Position numbers and translations under genes: made by a program
NCBI RefSeq assembly: GCF_002234535.1
Contig: NZ_CP022521.1
Location: forward strand, 3,534,001-3,598,000
Reading direction: 5' to 3'
Source: Actinoalloteichus hoggarensis
GTDB taxonomy: Bacteria > Actinomycetota > Actinomycetes > Mycobacteriales > Pseudonocardiaceae
Length of the DNA stretch: 64,000 bases
Shown here: positions 35,286-43,201 of the stretch, piece after piece
Position numbering within the stretch: position 1 is the stretch's first letter
Layout of the letters: every line of letters starts with the position of its first letter
The notes under the pieces: generated by a model
What the model was told of the DNA's origin: nothing
The model's database searches: none
What the model saw: only the letters and a program-made list of their open reading frames with translations

Positions 35286-36230
35286 TCACACCGTGCCTGG
35301 TCGGCACAGCGCGACGCAGGACATGGTCAGTCGCTGCCGCCGTGCCTCGCTCTCGGTTCTGCCGGTCATGGGGAACACGTGCTGCTCGAGGATCGTCAGG
35401 CCGTTGGCCTCGATGGAACCGAACACCTCCTCCGGGCTGCGCCACAGGGTGATGTGATCGGGCGCCGGACTGTTCACCGGGATGTTCAGGAACAGCAGTC
35501 CGGTCGGGCTCGTCAAGGCGCCGAGCCGTCTCAACGCGAGGTCCGGACGATCCACGTGCTCGATCAGTTCACTGGCGACGACCAGATCGAAAGCCTCTGT
35601 CGCAGGGGTGTCCAGGAGGTCCGCACAACACAACCGGACTGAGTCGACCCCCACGGCGCTGAGGGCACTTCTGGTGGCCTCGATACTGCCGGGACTGACG
35701 TCCCAGCCGGTGAGGCCGGCATTCTCCCGGCGAGCGGCCAACGCGAGCAGCAGGCCGTGGCCGGGGCCGACCTCCAACAAGGTCCGAGCGCCGGTCAGAC
35801 CGGCGAGGAACCTCTCCTGATAGATCTCCAGCGCCCGAGCCTGGTTGGACCACAGCACCTGTGACAACAGGAGCCCGTCGGTATACCGCGCCATGAAGTC
35901 GGAGTCCCGGTACACCACGGCCTCGACCTCGGCGAAGGTGGTGTGCCGGTAGGAGTCGAACAGTGCGAAGTGCCGTTCCTCCTCGAGCAGCCGTTCACAG
36001 GTCCAGCGGTAGTTGGTCACCGCCGTGCCCAGCCCGGGACCGGTGACACGTGCGATGAGGCTGGTCACTGCCTCGCAGAAGGCGAAATGCTCGGCGGAGG
36101 CGTGGGCGAAGCGCTGCCGAAGGAACGGCTCGTGCTCAGGCCACGCGGCCAGTACCCTCTCGACGAGGTCGTTCAATTCGGGCGTTCCCGGGAACGACCC
36201 GAGCACGGGCGCGTCCTCATCTCGCCGCAT
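35286..36230 (-). CDS. Class I SAM-dependent methyltransferase
   Basis: The product is 314 residues from ATG 36230, which overlaps the FkbH end; an upstream in-frame start at 36287 would lie deeper in FkbH. The N-terminal ~110 residues are helical (LVERVLAAWPEHEPFLRQRF). SAM motif I is TLLEVGPGHGLLLALA, and LVVASELIEHVDRPDLAL is motif post-II. In methoxymalonyl-ACP pathways an O-methyltransferase (FkbG) works with FkbH and its carrier, so this enzyme may methylate the carrier-bound C3 unit. Methylation of the peptide is the alternative. Confidence 0.85.
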   Translation of the reverse strand: MRRDEDAPVLGSFPGTPELNDLVERVLAAWPEHEPFLRQRFAHASAEHFAFCEAVTSLIARVTGPGLGTAVTNYRWTCERLLEEERHFALFDSYRHTTFAEVEAVVYRDSDFMARYTDGLLLSQVLWSNQARALEIYQERFLAGLTGARTLLEVGPGHGLLLALAARRENAGLTGWDVSPGSIEATRSALSAVGVDSVRLCCADLLDTPATEAFDLVVASELIEHVDRPDLALRRLGALTSPTGLLFLNIPVNSPAPDHITLWRSPEEVFGSIEANGLTILEQHVFPMTGRTESEARRQRLTMSCVALCRPGTV

Positions 36231-37905
36231 GAGCACCGCCCCCGGGTTCGGCGTCGTCGAGTCTGTCCGCGGGCACGACGAGTTCACGTGGTCGGCCGTC
36301 GGCCGAAGACGCCGGCACGTCGACCATCGCCGCCACGAACGCGCGTGCGGGCGCGTTGCGTCCCGTGGCTCGGAAGGCGAGGTGAAGGCTGGGAATCCCT
36401 CGGGATCGCACGAGGTCCGCGAGGAAGGCCCGCACCTGTCGGTCGACGCCGCGATTGAGCACGCGACAGCTCAGCAGCAGCGCGTGCAGGAACAGCCCGC
36501 CATCACGTCGGCTCGCCACGATGAGCCCGACGGTGCCGTAGTCGCCGAAGCGATCGCGCACCCGGATCGTCCAGGCCTCACCCCCGTCGGCGAGGTGCGC
36601 GCGCAACTCCGACACGGAGTACACGACGCCGCTGAGGGTGAACTGCGTCGTCCTCGACGTCAACTGCGCGGCCCGTTCCAGAGCGGACTCGTCGAGTGGT
36701 GGGAAGGCGACCTCGATTCGGCATCGCTCGAGGAAGTCCGCGTAACTCTCGGATCGTGCCGACAGATCCCGGCGTCCCGCCTCCGCCGTGTAGGACTCGG
36801 CACGCAGTCGATCCTCCTCCGTCGTCGTGAGTTGATCGAAGACCCACTCGTGCTCCAACAGGTCCGGTATCTCCTCCGCGTCGGCGGGCAGCTCCACGAC
36901 GGTGACCGCAGGAAGCTGATCACGCACCGCCGCGCACTCCACCGGGTCGTCGTCGACGAAGACCATGCTGTCCAGGGCGAGCCCGAGCTCAGCGGACAGC
37001 TCCCGTAACGCCGAGGGCTTCGGTCCCCAGCCGAATCGCCAGGCGGTCACCGCGTCGAACGTCAACGGCATCTCGGGTCGCGCCGCGAAGACCGCACGGA
37101 CATCCGCCTCCTCGTTACGGCTGCACAGGCACAACAGCCTGCCGTTCGCCCGTTGTGCGAGCATGAACCGCTGTAGTCGCAGGTACGGCGCGGAGACGTC
37201 CACCCCCGACGGCCCGTCCTCGCCGCATCGGCCGCTCCACAGCGTGTTGTCACAGTCGAGGACGATGACCTTGACCGGAGGACGATCGATCGTCACCGCG
37301 GCACGGATCGCCGCCATCGCCGTCGCCGCGAGGTACTCCTCGGTATAGGGAAGGTGCGCGAGAGCATCCCCGTGCTCGTCGTGCACCTCCGTCACCGCGT
37401 AGATCCGCCGAGCCTCTGCCAGATCGAGAAGGCGCATTCCCGCCGCCTGCCGCACCGCCGACTCGACGCGCCGCGTGATCTCGGCGATCCACCGCGCGAC
37501 TGCGGGCCGGGCGGCGGCATGCGGTGACGGCGGGGTCACCGCGACGAGCCACATCCTCGCCGCCGAGGCCGACGCGGCGCTGATCAACGCGGCAACGGTC
37601 TCCTCAGCCGCTGCCTCGGCGCCCGGGGTGACGTCGTGCACGGCGTCGGACGGTGCGGGGCTGTCGGCGCGCCGCAGCATGTCCTCGGGCCGGATGAGTA
37701 GCAGATTGACCCCGGTATGAGTCCTCAACAGGCCTTCCGGATCCTTCAACGGCTCCAGAAGCTGTCCATGAGGTGCCGTCCGCACTTCGCCGTGGCGACC
37801 GATTTGTTCCGACAGCCACCGCAGCGTCCGCTCGACCCCGGCGAGGGTGAAGGTGCCTGCGAGGGCGATCGAGAGAAGCTCCCCGCCGCCATGCCCTGAG
37901 TTCAT
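36217..37905 (-). CDS. FkbH-like HAD-superfamily glyceryl-carrier synthase
   Basis: This 562-residue FkbH-type protein has an N-terminal domain beginning SIALAGTFTLAGVERTLRWL, a HAD-IIIC domain with VIVLDCDNTLWSGRCGEDG and MVFVDDDPVECAAVR, and a C-terminal GNAT-like domain with WTIRVRDRFGDYGTVGLI. FkbH enzymes dephosphorylate 1,3-bisphosphoglycerate and attach D-glyceryl to a carrier protein. The adjacent upstream gene encodes that carrier, with an ATGA overlap. Usually the product feeds a polyketide synthase as methoxymalonyl-ACP or a tetronate. No PKS or tetronate synthase is present here, which is unexpected in a thiopeptide cluster. Confidence 0.93.
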   Translation of the reverse strand: MNSGHGGGELLSIALAGTFTLAGVERTLRWLSEQIGRHGEVRTAPHGQLLEPLKDPEGLLRTHTGVNLLLIRPEDMLRRADSPAPSDAVHDVTPGAEAAAEETVAALISAASASAARMWLVAVTPPSPHAAARPAVARWIAEITRRVESAVRQAAGMRLLDLAEARRIYAVTEVHDEHGDALAHLPYTEEYLAATAMAAIRAAVTIDRPPVKVIVLDCDNTLWSGRCGEDGPSGVDVSAPYLRLQRFMLAQRANGRLLCLCSRNEEADVRAVFAARPEMPLTFDAVTAWRFGWGPKPSALRELSAELGLALDSMVFVDDDPVECAAVRDQLPAVTVVELPADAEEIPDLLEHEWVFDQLTTTEEDRLRAESYTAEAGRRDLSARSESYADFLERCRIEVAFPPLDESALERAAQLTSRTTQFTLSGVVYSVSELRAHLADGGEAWTIRVRDRFGDYGTVGLIVASRRDGGLFLHALLLSCRVLNRGVDRQVRAFLADLVRSRGIPSLHLAFRATGRNAPARAFVAAMVDVPASSADGRPRELVVPADRLDDAEPGGGAHAAR

Positions 37906-38246
37906 CGGTCGGAGACGCCGTTCGTCTCGACCCGCGACCGGGCGGCCGCGACGAACTCGCCCAGGGTCGTCTGCCGTTCGAGCAGTCGCAACGGCAGGTC
38001 GACGCCAAGCTCCCGGGAGCAGCGCGCCAGGATGCGAACGGCCAGCAACGAGTCGCCACCGAGATCCGCCAGTGATGCTCTCAGGTCGGTGGGTTCGACG
38101 GCCAGCACATCTCGAAACGCCTGTGCCACGACGAGTCCGACGCGATCGGTGAGCTCTTCACCGACGAGCGCGGAAGGCGCGGCCCTCTGCGCCTCCGTTC
38201 CCGAGCGCATGGCCTGAAGCAGTTCCCTGGCTCGACGAATACGCAT
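37902..38246 (-). CDS. Acyl/peptidyl carrier protein
   Basis: This 114-residue carrier has the phosphopantetheine site LGGDSLLAVRIL (GGDS serine), a preceding helix (VGLVVAQAFRDVLAV) and a closing LPLRLLERQTTLGEFVAAA. The GGDS form is more PCP-like than ACP-like, as is common for FkbH-coupled carriers. ATG 38246 has TTTGGAGG about 8 nt upstream; frames further upstream look non-coding. It should carry the glyceryl unit made by FkbH and is the first gene of a five-gene run (carrier, FkbH, methyltransferase, MaoC-SDR, SGNH). Confidence 0.93.
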   Translation of the reverse strand: MRIRRARELLQAMRSGTEAQRAAPSALVGEELTDRVGLVVAQAFRDVLAVEPTDLRASLADLGGDSLLAVRILARCSRELGVDLPLRLLERQTTLGEFVAAARSRVETNGVSDR

Positions 38247-38624
38247 GGTCGATGGCCTCCAAAGGTCGAGTGACACGGTGTGGGCAGACCCCGACGGGCT
38301 CGCCTCAGTCTCGGCGTGGTCAGGGGTGCGCCCACGGCGGGTACGCGGCGCGGCGAGGACACGGCCGCGAGCCGCCTCCCGCGGCTCCGTACGACGGTCG
38401 TCGTGTGTCACCGAAGAAACGAGAAAGCGGTGAGAACCACGATGGCGAGGAGTCGGATACCACGATCTCGCGGGAGACCACGGCGTCGACGACGTGGTCG
38501 TCCCGACATCCCGCGAGTCCGGCGACATCGCGCTAGCGACTTCGATCAGCCGTGACCTTCGGCCGGCGCCAGGACGATCGGCTGCGAGTGAGGCCGTGAT
38601 CCGCCCGCGAGCTCGACATCGTGC
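38247..38624. promoter_or_regulatory. Intergenic space before carrier-FkbH operon
   Basis: This 378-base gap is the largest between minus-strand cluster genes. It probably holds a separate promoter for the carrier-FkbH run. Open frames in it are shadows without start sites or family features. I saw no convincing promoter box or hairpin. Confidence 0.35.
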
Positions 38625-39323
38625 TCACCGCCGATCCTGCGGGTTCGAGGAGCCCCACCTGCCGTGGTGCACCACCTCGGAGAGGGGCCGTCGTTCCCGC
38701 AGGCGGAAGGTCGGCAGACTGGAGTCGTCGGCACGGTATCCGATGGTCAGCCCGCCGAGCGGGACGTGGTGATCCGGAACACCGAATTCCGCGCGATACG
38801 CGGCGATCCGGTTGGGGATGAAGCCGAAGAACGCGGCGCCCAGCCCCTCGTCCACCGAGGTGAGCAGCATCATCAGAGTCGCGAATCCGGTGTCGACGTG
38901 CCACATCGGCACCACGTCGGCCTCGTCGTCGGAATCCGACCACCCGTCGACGGCCTCCGGGTCCTCATCCCTGATCTTCTCCGCCTGTTCCAACCAGGCC
39001 TTGTTCTGTTCCTCTCGGCTTGCCGCGTACCACTGTGCCGCCTGCTGATACTCCACCATGCTGGAATGGGGCACGACGACCAACGGGGCGTTACGCATCG
39101 TCTCGTACACCGGGGCGGCCTCCGGTGGGATGGTGACGGACCAGAATCGCTCCAGGTCCTCCTTCTCACGAAGCACGAGAAAACCCCAGCCCTGTGCGAA
39201 CCCCGCGGACGGGGCACGCACGGCATGGCGCAGCAGCCGATCCACCACCTCATCCGGCACCGGCTTGTCCGGCTGGTAGTTGCGGACCATGCGACGTCGC
39301 CGCACCACGTCCTTGAACTCCAT
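38625..39323 (-). CDS. Nitroreductase-family flavoprotein
   Basis: This 232-residue FMN-dependent nitroreductase-family protein opens with EFKDVVRRRRMVRNYQPD ... VVDRLLRHAVRAPSAGFAQGWGF and ends with a GGLTIGYRADD segment. ATG 39323 is preceded by AAGGAG. It is smaller and distinct from the SagB-type dehydrogenase at 12400. Possible roles are an extra oxidation or reduction of the peptide or acyl group, or flavin supply. Context alone places it in tailoring. Confidence 0.88.
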   Translation of the reverse strand: MEFKDVVRRRRMVRNYQPDKPVPDEVVDRLLRHAVRAPSAGFAQGWGFLVLREKEDLERFWSVTIPPEAAPVYETMRNAPLVVVPHSSMVEYQQAAQWYAASREEQNKAWLEQAEKIRDEDPEAVDGWSDSDDEADVVPMWHVDTGFATLMMLLTSVDEGLGAAFFGFIPNRIAAYRAEFGVPDHHVPLGGLTIGYRADDSSLPTFRLRERRPLSEVVHHGRWGSSNPQDRR

Positions 39324-39360
39324 GCGTACTCCTTCGCGAGCCTGAATCTCGACGCCTGTG

Positions 39361-40005
39361 TCAGCCGGTCGTCCCCGCGGGCAGCCGCGCGAAGCCCTCG
39401 ACGACCGGCGCGACCCACGGCGGATTGAAGAAGGGGTGATGTCGATACAACGCCGTGATCTCGAAACCCGCGTCGCGGATCGTGCCGACGGTGTCACGCC
39501 GTAATTCACAGCCCGCCGCGTTACGCATATGCCACGGTTCGAGTCGGCGCTGCAACAGTCCGAGGGGGCCTCGCGCGGCCACATGCTCCAAGAAGGCGAT
39601 GCGACCGCCCGGTCTCAACACTCGCCGTGCCTCGCCGAGCGCCTTGGCGGCGTCTGGCACGAGGCAGAGGACCAACGAGTAGACCACGACGTCGACGGAG
39701 TTCGCGGGCAGCGGGACGGGGTCCGCGGAGCCCTGGACGACCTCGACCCAGTATCCGACGGACTGTGCCCGCTCTTTCATGAAGTCGACCATCACCGGAT
39801 TCGGTTCGACGGCGGTGACACGGTCGGCCTTCTCGTAGTAGCGCAGATTGTTTCCGGTTCCCGCACCCACCTCGAGCACATGGCCTCGCAGTTGGGAGAA
39901 CAGCCTACGGCGCGATCTCCCCGGCCAGAGGCGGTCCATGCTGATCTGCATCTCGTCGAATCTGCGGACGAAGTCCTCGTCCTCCATGTCGTGCAACGTT
40001 GGCAT
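39361..40005 (-). CDS. Class I SAM-dependent methyltransferase
   Basis: This 214-residue methyltransferase resembles the UbiE/phospholipid methyltransferase group: VLEVGAGTGNNLRYY (motif I), VTAVEPNPVMVDFM (motif II), VVVYSLVLCLVPDAAKAL and ARRVLRPGGRIAFLEHV. It has a conventional size and intact SAM pocket, so it should be active. The target may be a sugar hydroxyl, a hydroxyl made by a P450 or a peptide atom. Spacing to both neighbours is under 50 bases, consistent with one operon from the P450 at 43201. Confidence 0.88.
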   Translation of the reverse strand: MPTLHDMEDEDFVRRFDEMQISMDRLWPGRSRRRLFSQLRGHVLEVGAGTGNNLRYYEKADRVTAVEPNPVMVDFMKERAQSVGYWVEVVQGSADPVPLPANSVDVVVYSLVLCLVPDAAKALGEARRVLRPGGRIAFLEHVAARGPLGLLQRRLEPWHMRNAAGCELRRDTVGTIRDAGFEITALYRHHPFFNPPWVAPVVEGFARLPAGTTG

Positions 40006-40051
40006 GTCCTCGTCCCGTCCACTGCTCCTGTGAAACCTGGGGCGGCTCCGC

Positions 40052-41101
40052 CTACGGTGTGGAATCCACCGACGGCTTTCGACCGTGCTCGGCGAGCCAG
40101 CGGTCCTCGAGTTCGTAGTCGTGATGTCCGAACAGGTCGCCGCCGAGTATCGGGGCGAGTCGGGGGTCGGCTGCTCGCGCTCGCTCGATCATCGAATCGA
40201 CGGTCTCGCCCATCGCGTCCGAATACTCCCGAGGCGGCGTGAACCCCCACTCGGCGGCTGCACCGATGTCGAGCACCAGGCCCTCCGGGCACACCGTCCA
40301 CGGACTGGCGCCGATTCCCTCGGCGGTCGGCCCGCCGTCGAGCAGCACCTCGTCGAAACCATGCGCAAGACGGTCGGCCACCAGGCCGACCAGGTCTCGT
40401 ACCGTCGGCACGAAGGACTCACCGGCGTTCAACACTCGGCTGCCGGGACGTTCGGCCGCGAATCGCGCCAGAGCCGCCAGATTGTCGACGGCCGTCGTGT
40501 GCCACGGCGTCATCCCTCGATGAGCTAGGACGACCGGTTTCCGACGGTCGAGCGCCCTGCGGACGAAGTACCACTCACGGAGGAAGACCCCGTGCGGGCC
40601 GTGGACGGCGCCAGGGCGAAGAATCGTGGCGTCGAGCCCCTCCGTCGCGAGCAGCTCCTCCTCGAGGGCCCGCTTGCCCGCGGCGTAGGAATCCCCGTCC
40701 GGGCTGACGGTGGGATCGGTCTCCCGCAGTGGCCTGGCCAGCAGCGGCGGCGGACCGCCCCGCAGCGCCGTCTCGATCGTGTTGCCGTCGTCATCGCGGT
40801 AGACGGCCGCGGTGGACAGCGCGACGACGGCGCCGACCGAACCCGCCAGGGAACCGAGCTGACGGGCGTCCCCGCGTCCCCCCGCGACGCAGTCGATGAG
40901 CACGTCCACGCCGTCGCAGTGAGCACGCAGTTCTTCGCGGTCCGCGACGATCTCGCGCACCTCACCCGCAGGGAGCGACCAGCAGGCGGCTGTGCGGCCT
41001 CGGCTCAGTGAGGACACCGAGTACCCCGCTCGCACCAGTTCCTCGACCATGGCCGTACCGACCTGTCCGGTACCGCCGACCACCAGCGCGGTGGGCGTCA
41101 T
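40052..41101 (-). CDS. NAD-dependent epimerase/dehydratase family protein
   Basis: This 349-residue extended SDR protein has the GxxGxxG nucleotide motif VVGGTGQVGTAMVEEL and the active-site pair in SYAAGKRALEEELL (YxxxK). Such proteins make or reduce NDP-4-keto-sugars. It could be the 4-ketoreductase completing the 2,6-dideoxysugar begun by the genes at 690-3115, although it is far from them; a reductase of a carrier or peptide carbonyl is the other option. Its ATG overlaps the SGNH stop by four bases. Confidence 0.85.
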   Translation of the reverse strand: MTPTALVVGGTGQVGTAMVEELVRAGYSVSSLSRGRTAACWSLPAGEVREIVADREELRAHCDGVDVLIDCVAGGRGDARQLGSLAGSVGAVVALSTAAVYRDDDGNTIETALRGGPPPLLARPLRETDPTVSPDGDSYAAGKRALEEELLATEGLDATILRPGAVHGPHGVFLREWYFVRRALDRRKPVVLAHRGMTPWHTTAVDNLAALARFAAERPGSRVLNAGESFVPTVRDLVGLVADRLAHGFDEVLLDGGPTAEGIGASPWTVCPEGLVLDIGAAAEWGFTPPREYSDAMGETVDSMIERARAADPRLAPILGGDLFGHHDYELEDRWLAEHGRKPSVDSTP

Positions 41102-41922
41102 GTCCTCGCCTCGACGTCGAGGGGCCGAGCATCGTCGGTCGTCGTGGCATCCCGTGTCGGAAGCCAGGCGAGCACCTGTTCGGCGAGTTCCGCGCCGAAG
41201 CGCGCGTGGGCCTCATTGGAGAAGTGGATGCCGTCGGGCAGTGCCGCCTCGATGCCGAGACTCCGCGTCACACCGCTCACGGGGACCAGTCGGACGTCGG
41301 GGTCTCCGATCTGTCGCACCGCCTTCTCCAGAGTCGCCCGATAGGTTCGCACCCGCCCCCTGCTGCCGGGGAGGAAGTGCTCGAGCCTGTCACCTGGCTC
41401 GTTGATGTCGACGATGAGCACCAGCGCCCGCATGTCTCGCCTGATGGCCGTGGCGAGATGGGTGAGGGTGGCCGTGAACACGCTCGGCCGAAGCTGCCAG
41501 GTCCGCTCGCCGAGGATTCTCGACGCGGCCTGACGATAGGCGCGCAATACCCGCCACACCGCCGTGACCACCTTCGTACGGTAGAAGTGACCTAAGCGCG
41601 TGACCGCGGGCTCATGCCGGATGAGGTGACGCAGCACCCGCAGCGGAACGAGGTACGGCTGCGCCTCATTGGTCCCGTAGTGCAGAACGACCACGTCGGG
41701 AAGGTGATTGCGAATGGACTGCTCGTACCGGCGAGCAGCCGTGTCGATGAGGTCGAACCAGCCGCCCTCCAGGTACAGGTTGACCGGGCGTCCGGTGGCA
41801 GCTGCGACGTCGTCGCGCAGGACCTCCGCATAGATTCCCTCGTCGGAACGAGTGCGAGGCGGAATCTGCTGGTACGTCACCGAGTTCCCGATGACGACCA
41901 CGTTGAGTGGGCGGTGGGTCAA
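41098..41922 (-). CDS. SGNH/GDSL-type hydrolase, copy 2
   Basis: This paralogue of the 33004-33828 protein also gives 274 residues if translation starts at TTG 41922. That start is favoured because GGAGG lies 8 nt upstream and the protein then begins just before PLNVVVIGNSVTYQQ. A longer TTG start at 41982 lacks a ribosome site. Catalytic features are intact: GNS serine, HYGTNEAQPY with Asn, and DGIHFS with Asp/His. The two copies share GNSxxYQQ, EGGWFDLI, RRYE and RTWQ(M/L)RP blocks. Copy 2 is likely the active enzyme. A TTA codon lies at 41593-41595. Confidence 0.82.
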   Translation of the reverse strand: MTHRPLNVVVIGNSVTYQQIPPRTRSDEGIYAEVLRDDVAAATGRPVNLYLEGGWFDLIDTAARRYEQSIRNHLPDVVVLHYGTNEAQPYLVPLRVLRHLIRHEPAVTRLGHFYRTKVVTAVWRVLRAYRQAASRILGERTWQLRPSVFTATLTHLATAIRRDMRALVLIVDINEPGDRLEHFLPGSRGRVRTYRATLEKAVRQIGDPDVRLVPVSGVTRSLGIEAALPDGIHFSNEAHARFGAELAEQVLAWLPTRDATTTDDARPLDVEART

Positions 41923-41968
41923 CGAACTGTCCTCCGGTTGCGAGTGCGGGGTTCCGAGGCGGGGAGGC

Positions 41969-43201
41969 TCACCATTCGACAAGCAGTTCGCGCGGTCCCA
42001 GCTGGGCGAACGCGGTCCGGCGCGGAACGGCCTCCAGTGACGTCACGAGACGCAGTGACGGCAGCCGCTTCGTGAGAACGCCGAGCGCGGTCGCGATCTC
42101 CACCCGGGCCAGAGGTGCCCCGAGACAGTGGTGCCTGCCGTGTCCGAAGGCGACGTGACTGTTCGGCCGTCGATCGATGTCCACCTTGAGCGGTTCCGGG
42201 AAGACCACAGGGTCCCGATGCGCACCTTCCTGAGACACGATCACTATCTCGCCCTCGGACACCGTCGCACCCCCGATCTCGACGTCCTCCGCCGCCACGC
42301 GGATGAAGCCGACGTCGGTCGGAAGCTGATGCCGCAGCACTTCTTCCACCGCGGAGGGGATCACCTCCGGTTCACGGCACAGCCGCGCATAGTCCTCCGG
42401 CACCGCGAGCATCCGCATGATCGCGAGACCGACCATGTTCGACGTCGGCTCATAGGCGGCCACCACCACTCCGGTGAGTTGATTGACCAACTCCGCGTGG
42501 TCCCGAAAGCCGCCGGACTCGAGCTCGCGGACCAGCCCGCTGACCAGGTCGTCACCAGGATGCCGTCTGCGGTGGTCGATGAGAGCCTCGACGTTGCGGC
42601 GCAGCGCGAGCCTGCTCGCGAACACGGGATTGACCTCGGGCGGCGGGCCCACGTTCTCCGCGGGCTCCATGCTCTGGTGATGGCGGCGGTTCCATTCCTC
42701 GAAATCGGGAAGCAGGACGTCCGGCACGTCGAGCAGCAGCCAGGTCGCCCGTCCGACGAAGGGGAAGACGAACATCGATGCGAGGTCGCGTGGTGCGCGG
42801 TCCTCCACGACGAGGTCCAGGAGCCGCTCGGCATGCTGCTCGAGAAGCGGCCGAAGCCTTTCCGCCTGCGCCGGTGTGAAGGACCCGGCGAAGAGTCGCC
42901 GTAACCGAGTGTGGTCCGGCGGGTCGAGGTTGGACAGCAGGGTCGTCGGATCGTCCCGGGGATCCATCGGCTCCGCGGCCACTGCGGTGGTACCGGGCAT
43001 GCGGGCGCTGAAACGGTCGTCGGAGAGCACTTCACGCACGAGTCTGTGGCCCGTGACGATCCACGCCTCGGTCCCGTATGCCGTCGGGAGCTTCACGATC
43101 GGATGGTGAGCGGCAAGCCAGGAGTACTCCGCCGCAGGCATGTCCGAGCTTGGGCGCGAGAACGGGTACACCATTTTCGAGATATCAAATTCAGAGGTCA
43201 T
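41969..43201 (-). CDS. Cytochrome P450 (tailoring), copy B
   Basis: This 410-residue P450 is closely related to the one at 4714-5934. It shares an N-terminal VYPFSRP segment, DPPDHTRLRR, ExxR (EEVLR), the heme motif FGHGRHHCLGAPLAR and a PRRTAFAQLGP tail. Its I-helix also reads AAYEPTSN instead of AGx(D/E)T. The pair brackets the cluster on its left and right sides, suggesting duplication inside the cluster and oxidation of related positions. ATG 43201 has only a weak GGGG ribosome site. It is the first gene of the right-hand minus-strand operon, and the DNA just upstream is relatively AT-rich. Confidence 0.92.
   Translation of the reverse strand: MTSEFDISKMVYPFSRPSSDMPAAEYSWLAAHHPIVKLPTAYGTEAWIVTGHRLVREVLSDDRFSARMPGTTAVAAEPMDPRDDPTTLLSNLDPPDHTRLRRLFAGSFTPAQAERLRPLLEQHAERLLDLVVEDRAPRDLASMFVFPFVGRATWLLLDVPDVLLPDFEEWNRRHHQSMEPAENVGPPPEVNPVFASRLALRRNVEALIDHRRRHPGDDLVSGLVRELESGGFRDHAELVNQLTGVVVAAYEPTSNMVGLAIMRMLAVPEDYARLCREPEVIPSAVEEVLRHQLPTDVGFIRVAAEDVEIGGATVSEGEIVIVSQEGAHRDPVVFPEPLKVDIDRRPNSHVAFGHGRHHCLGAPLARVEIATALGVLTKRLPSLRLVTSLEAVPRRTAFAQLGPRELLVEW

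Noticed and set aside
33829-35445. N-terminal extension of the SGNH copy 1 frame to 813 residues
   Set aside because: The extension is an out-of-frame translation of the MaoC-SDR gene. ATG 33828 has a good ribosome site.
41923-41982. TTG 41982 as the start of SGNH copy 2
   Set aside because: No ribosome site precedes it, and TTG 41922 has GGAGG at the right distance.
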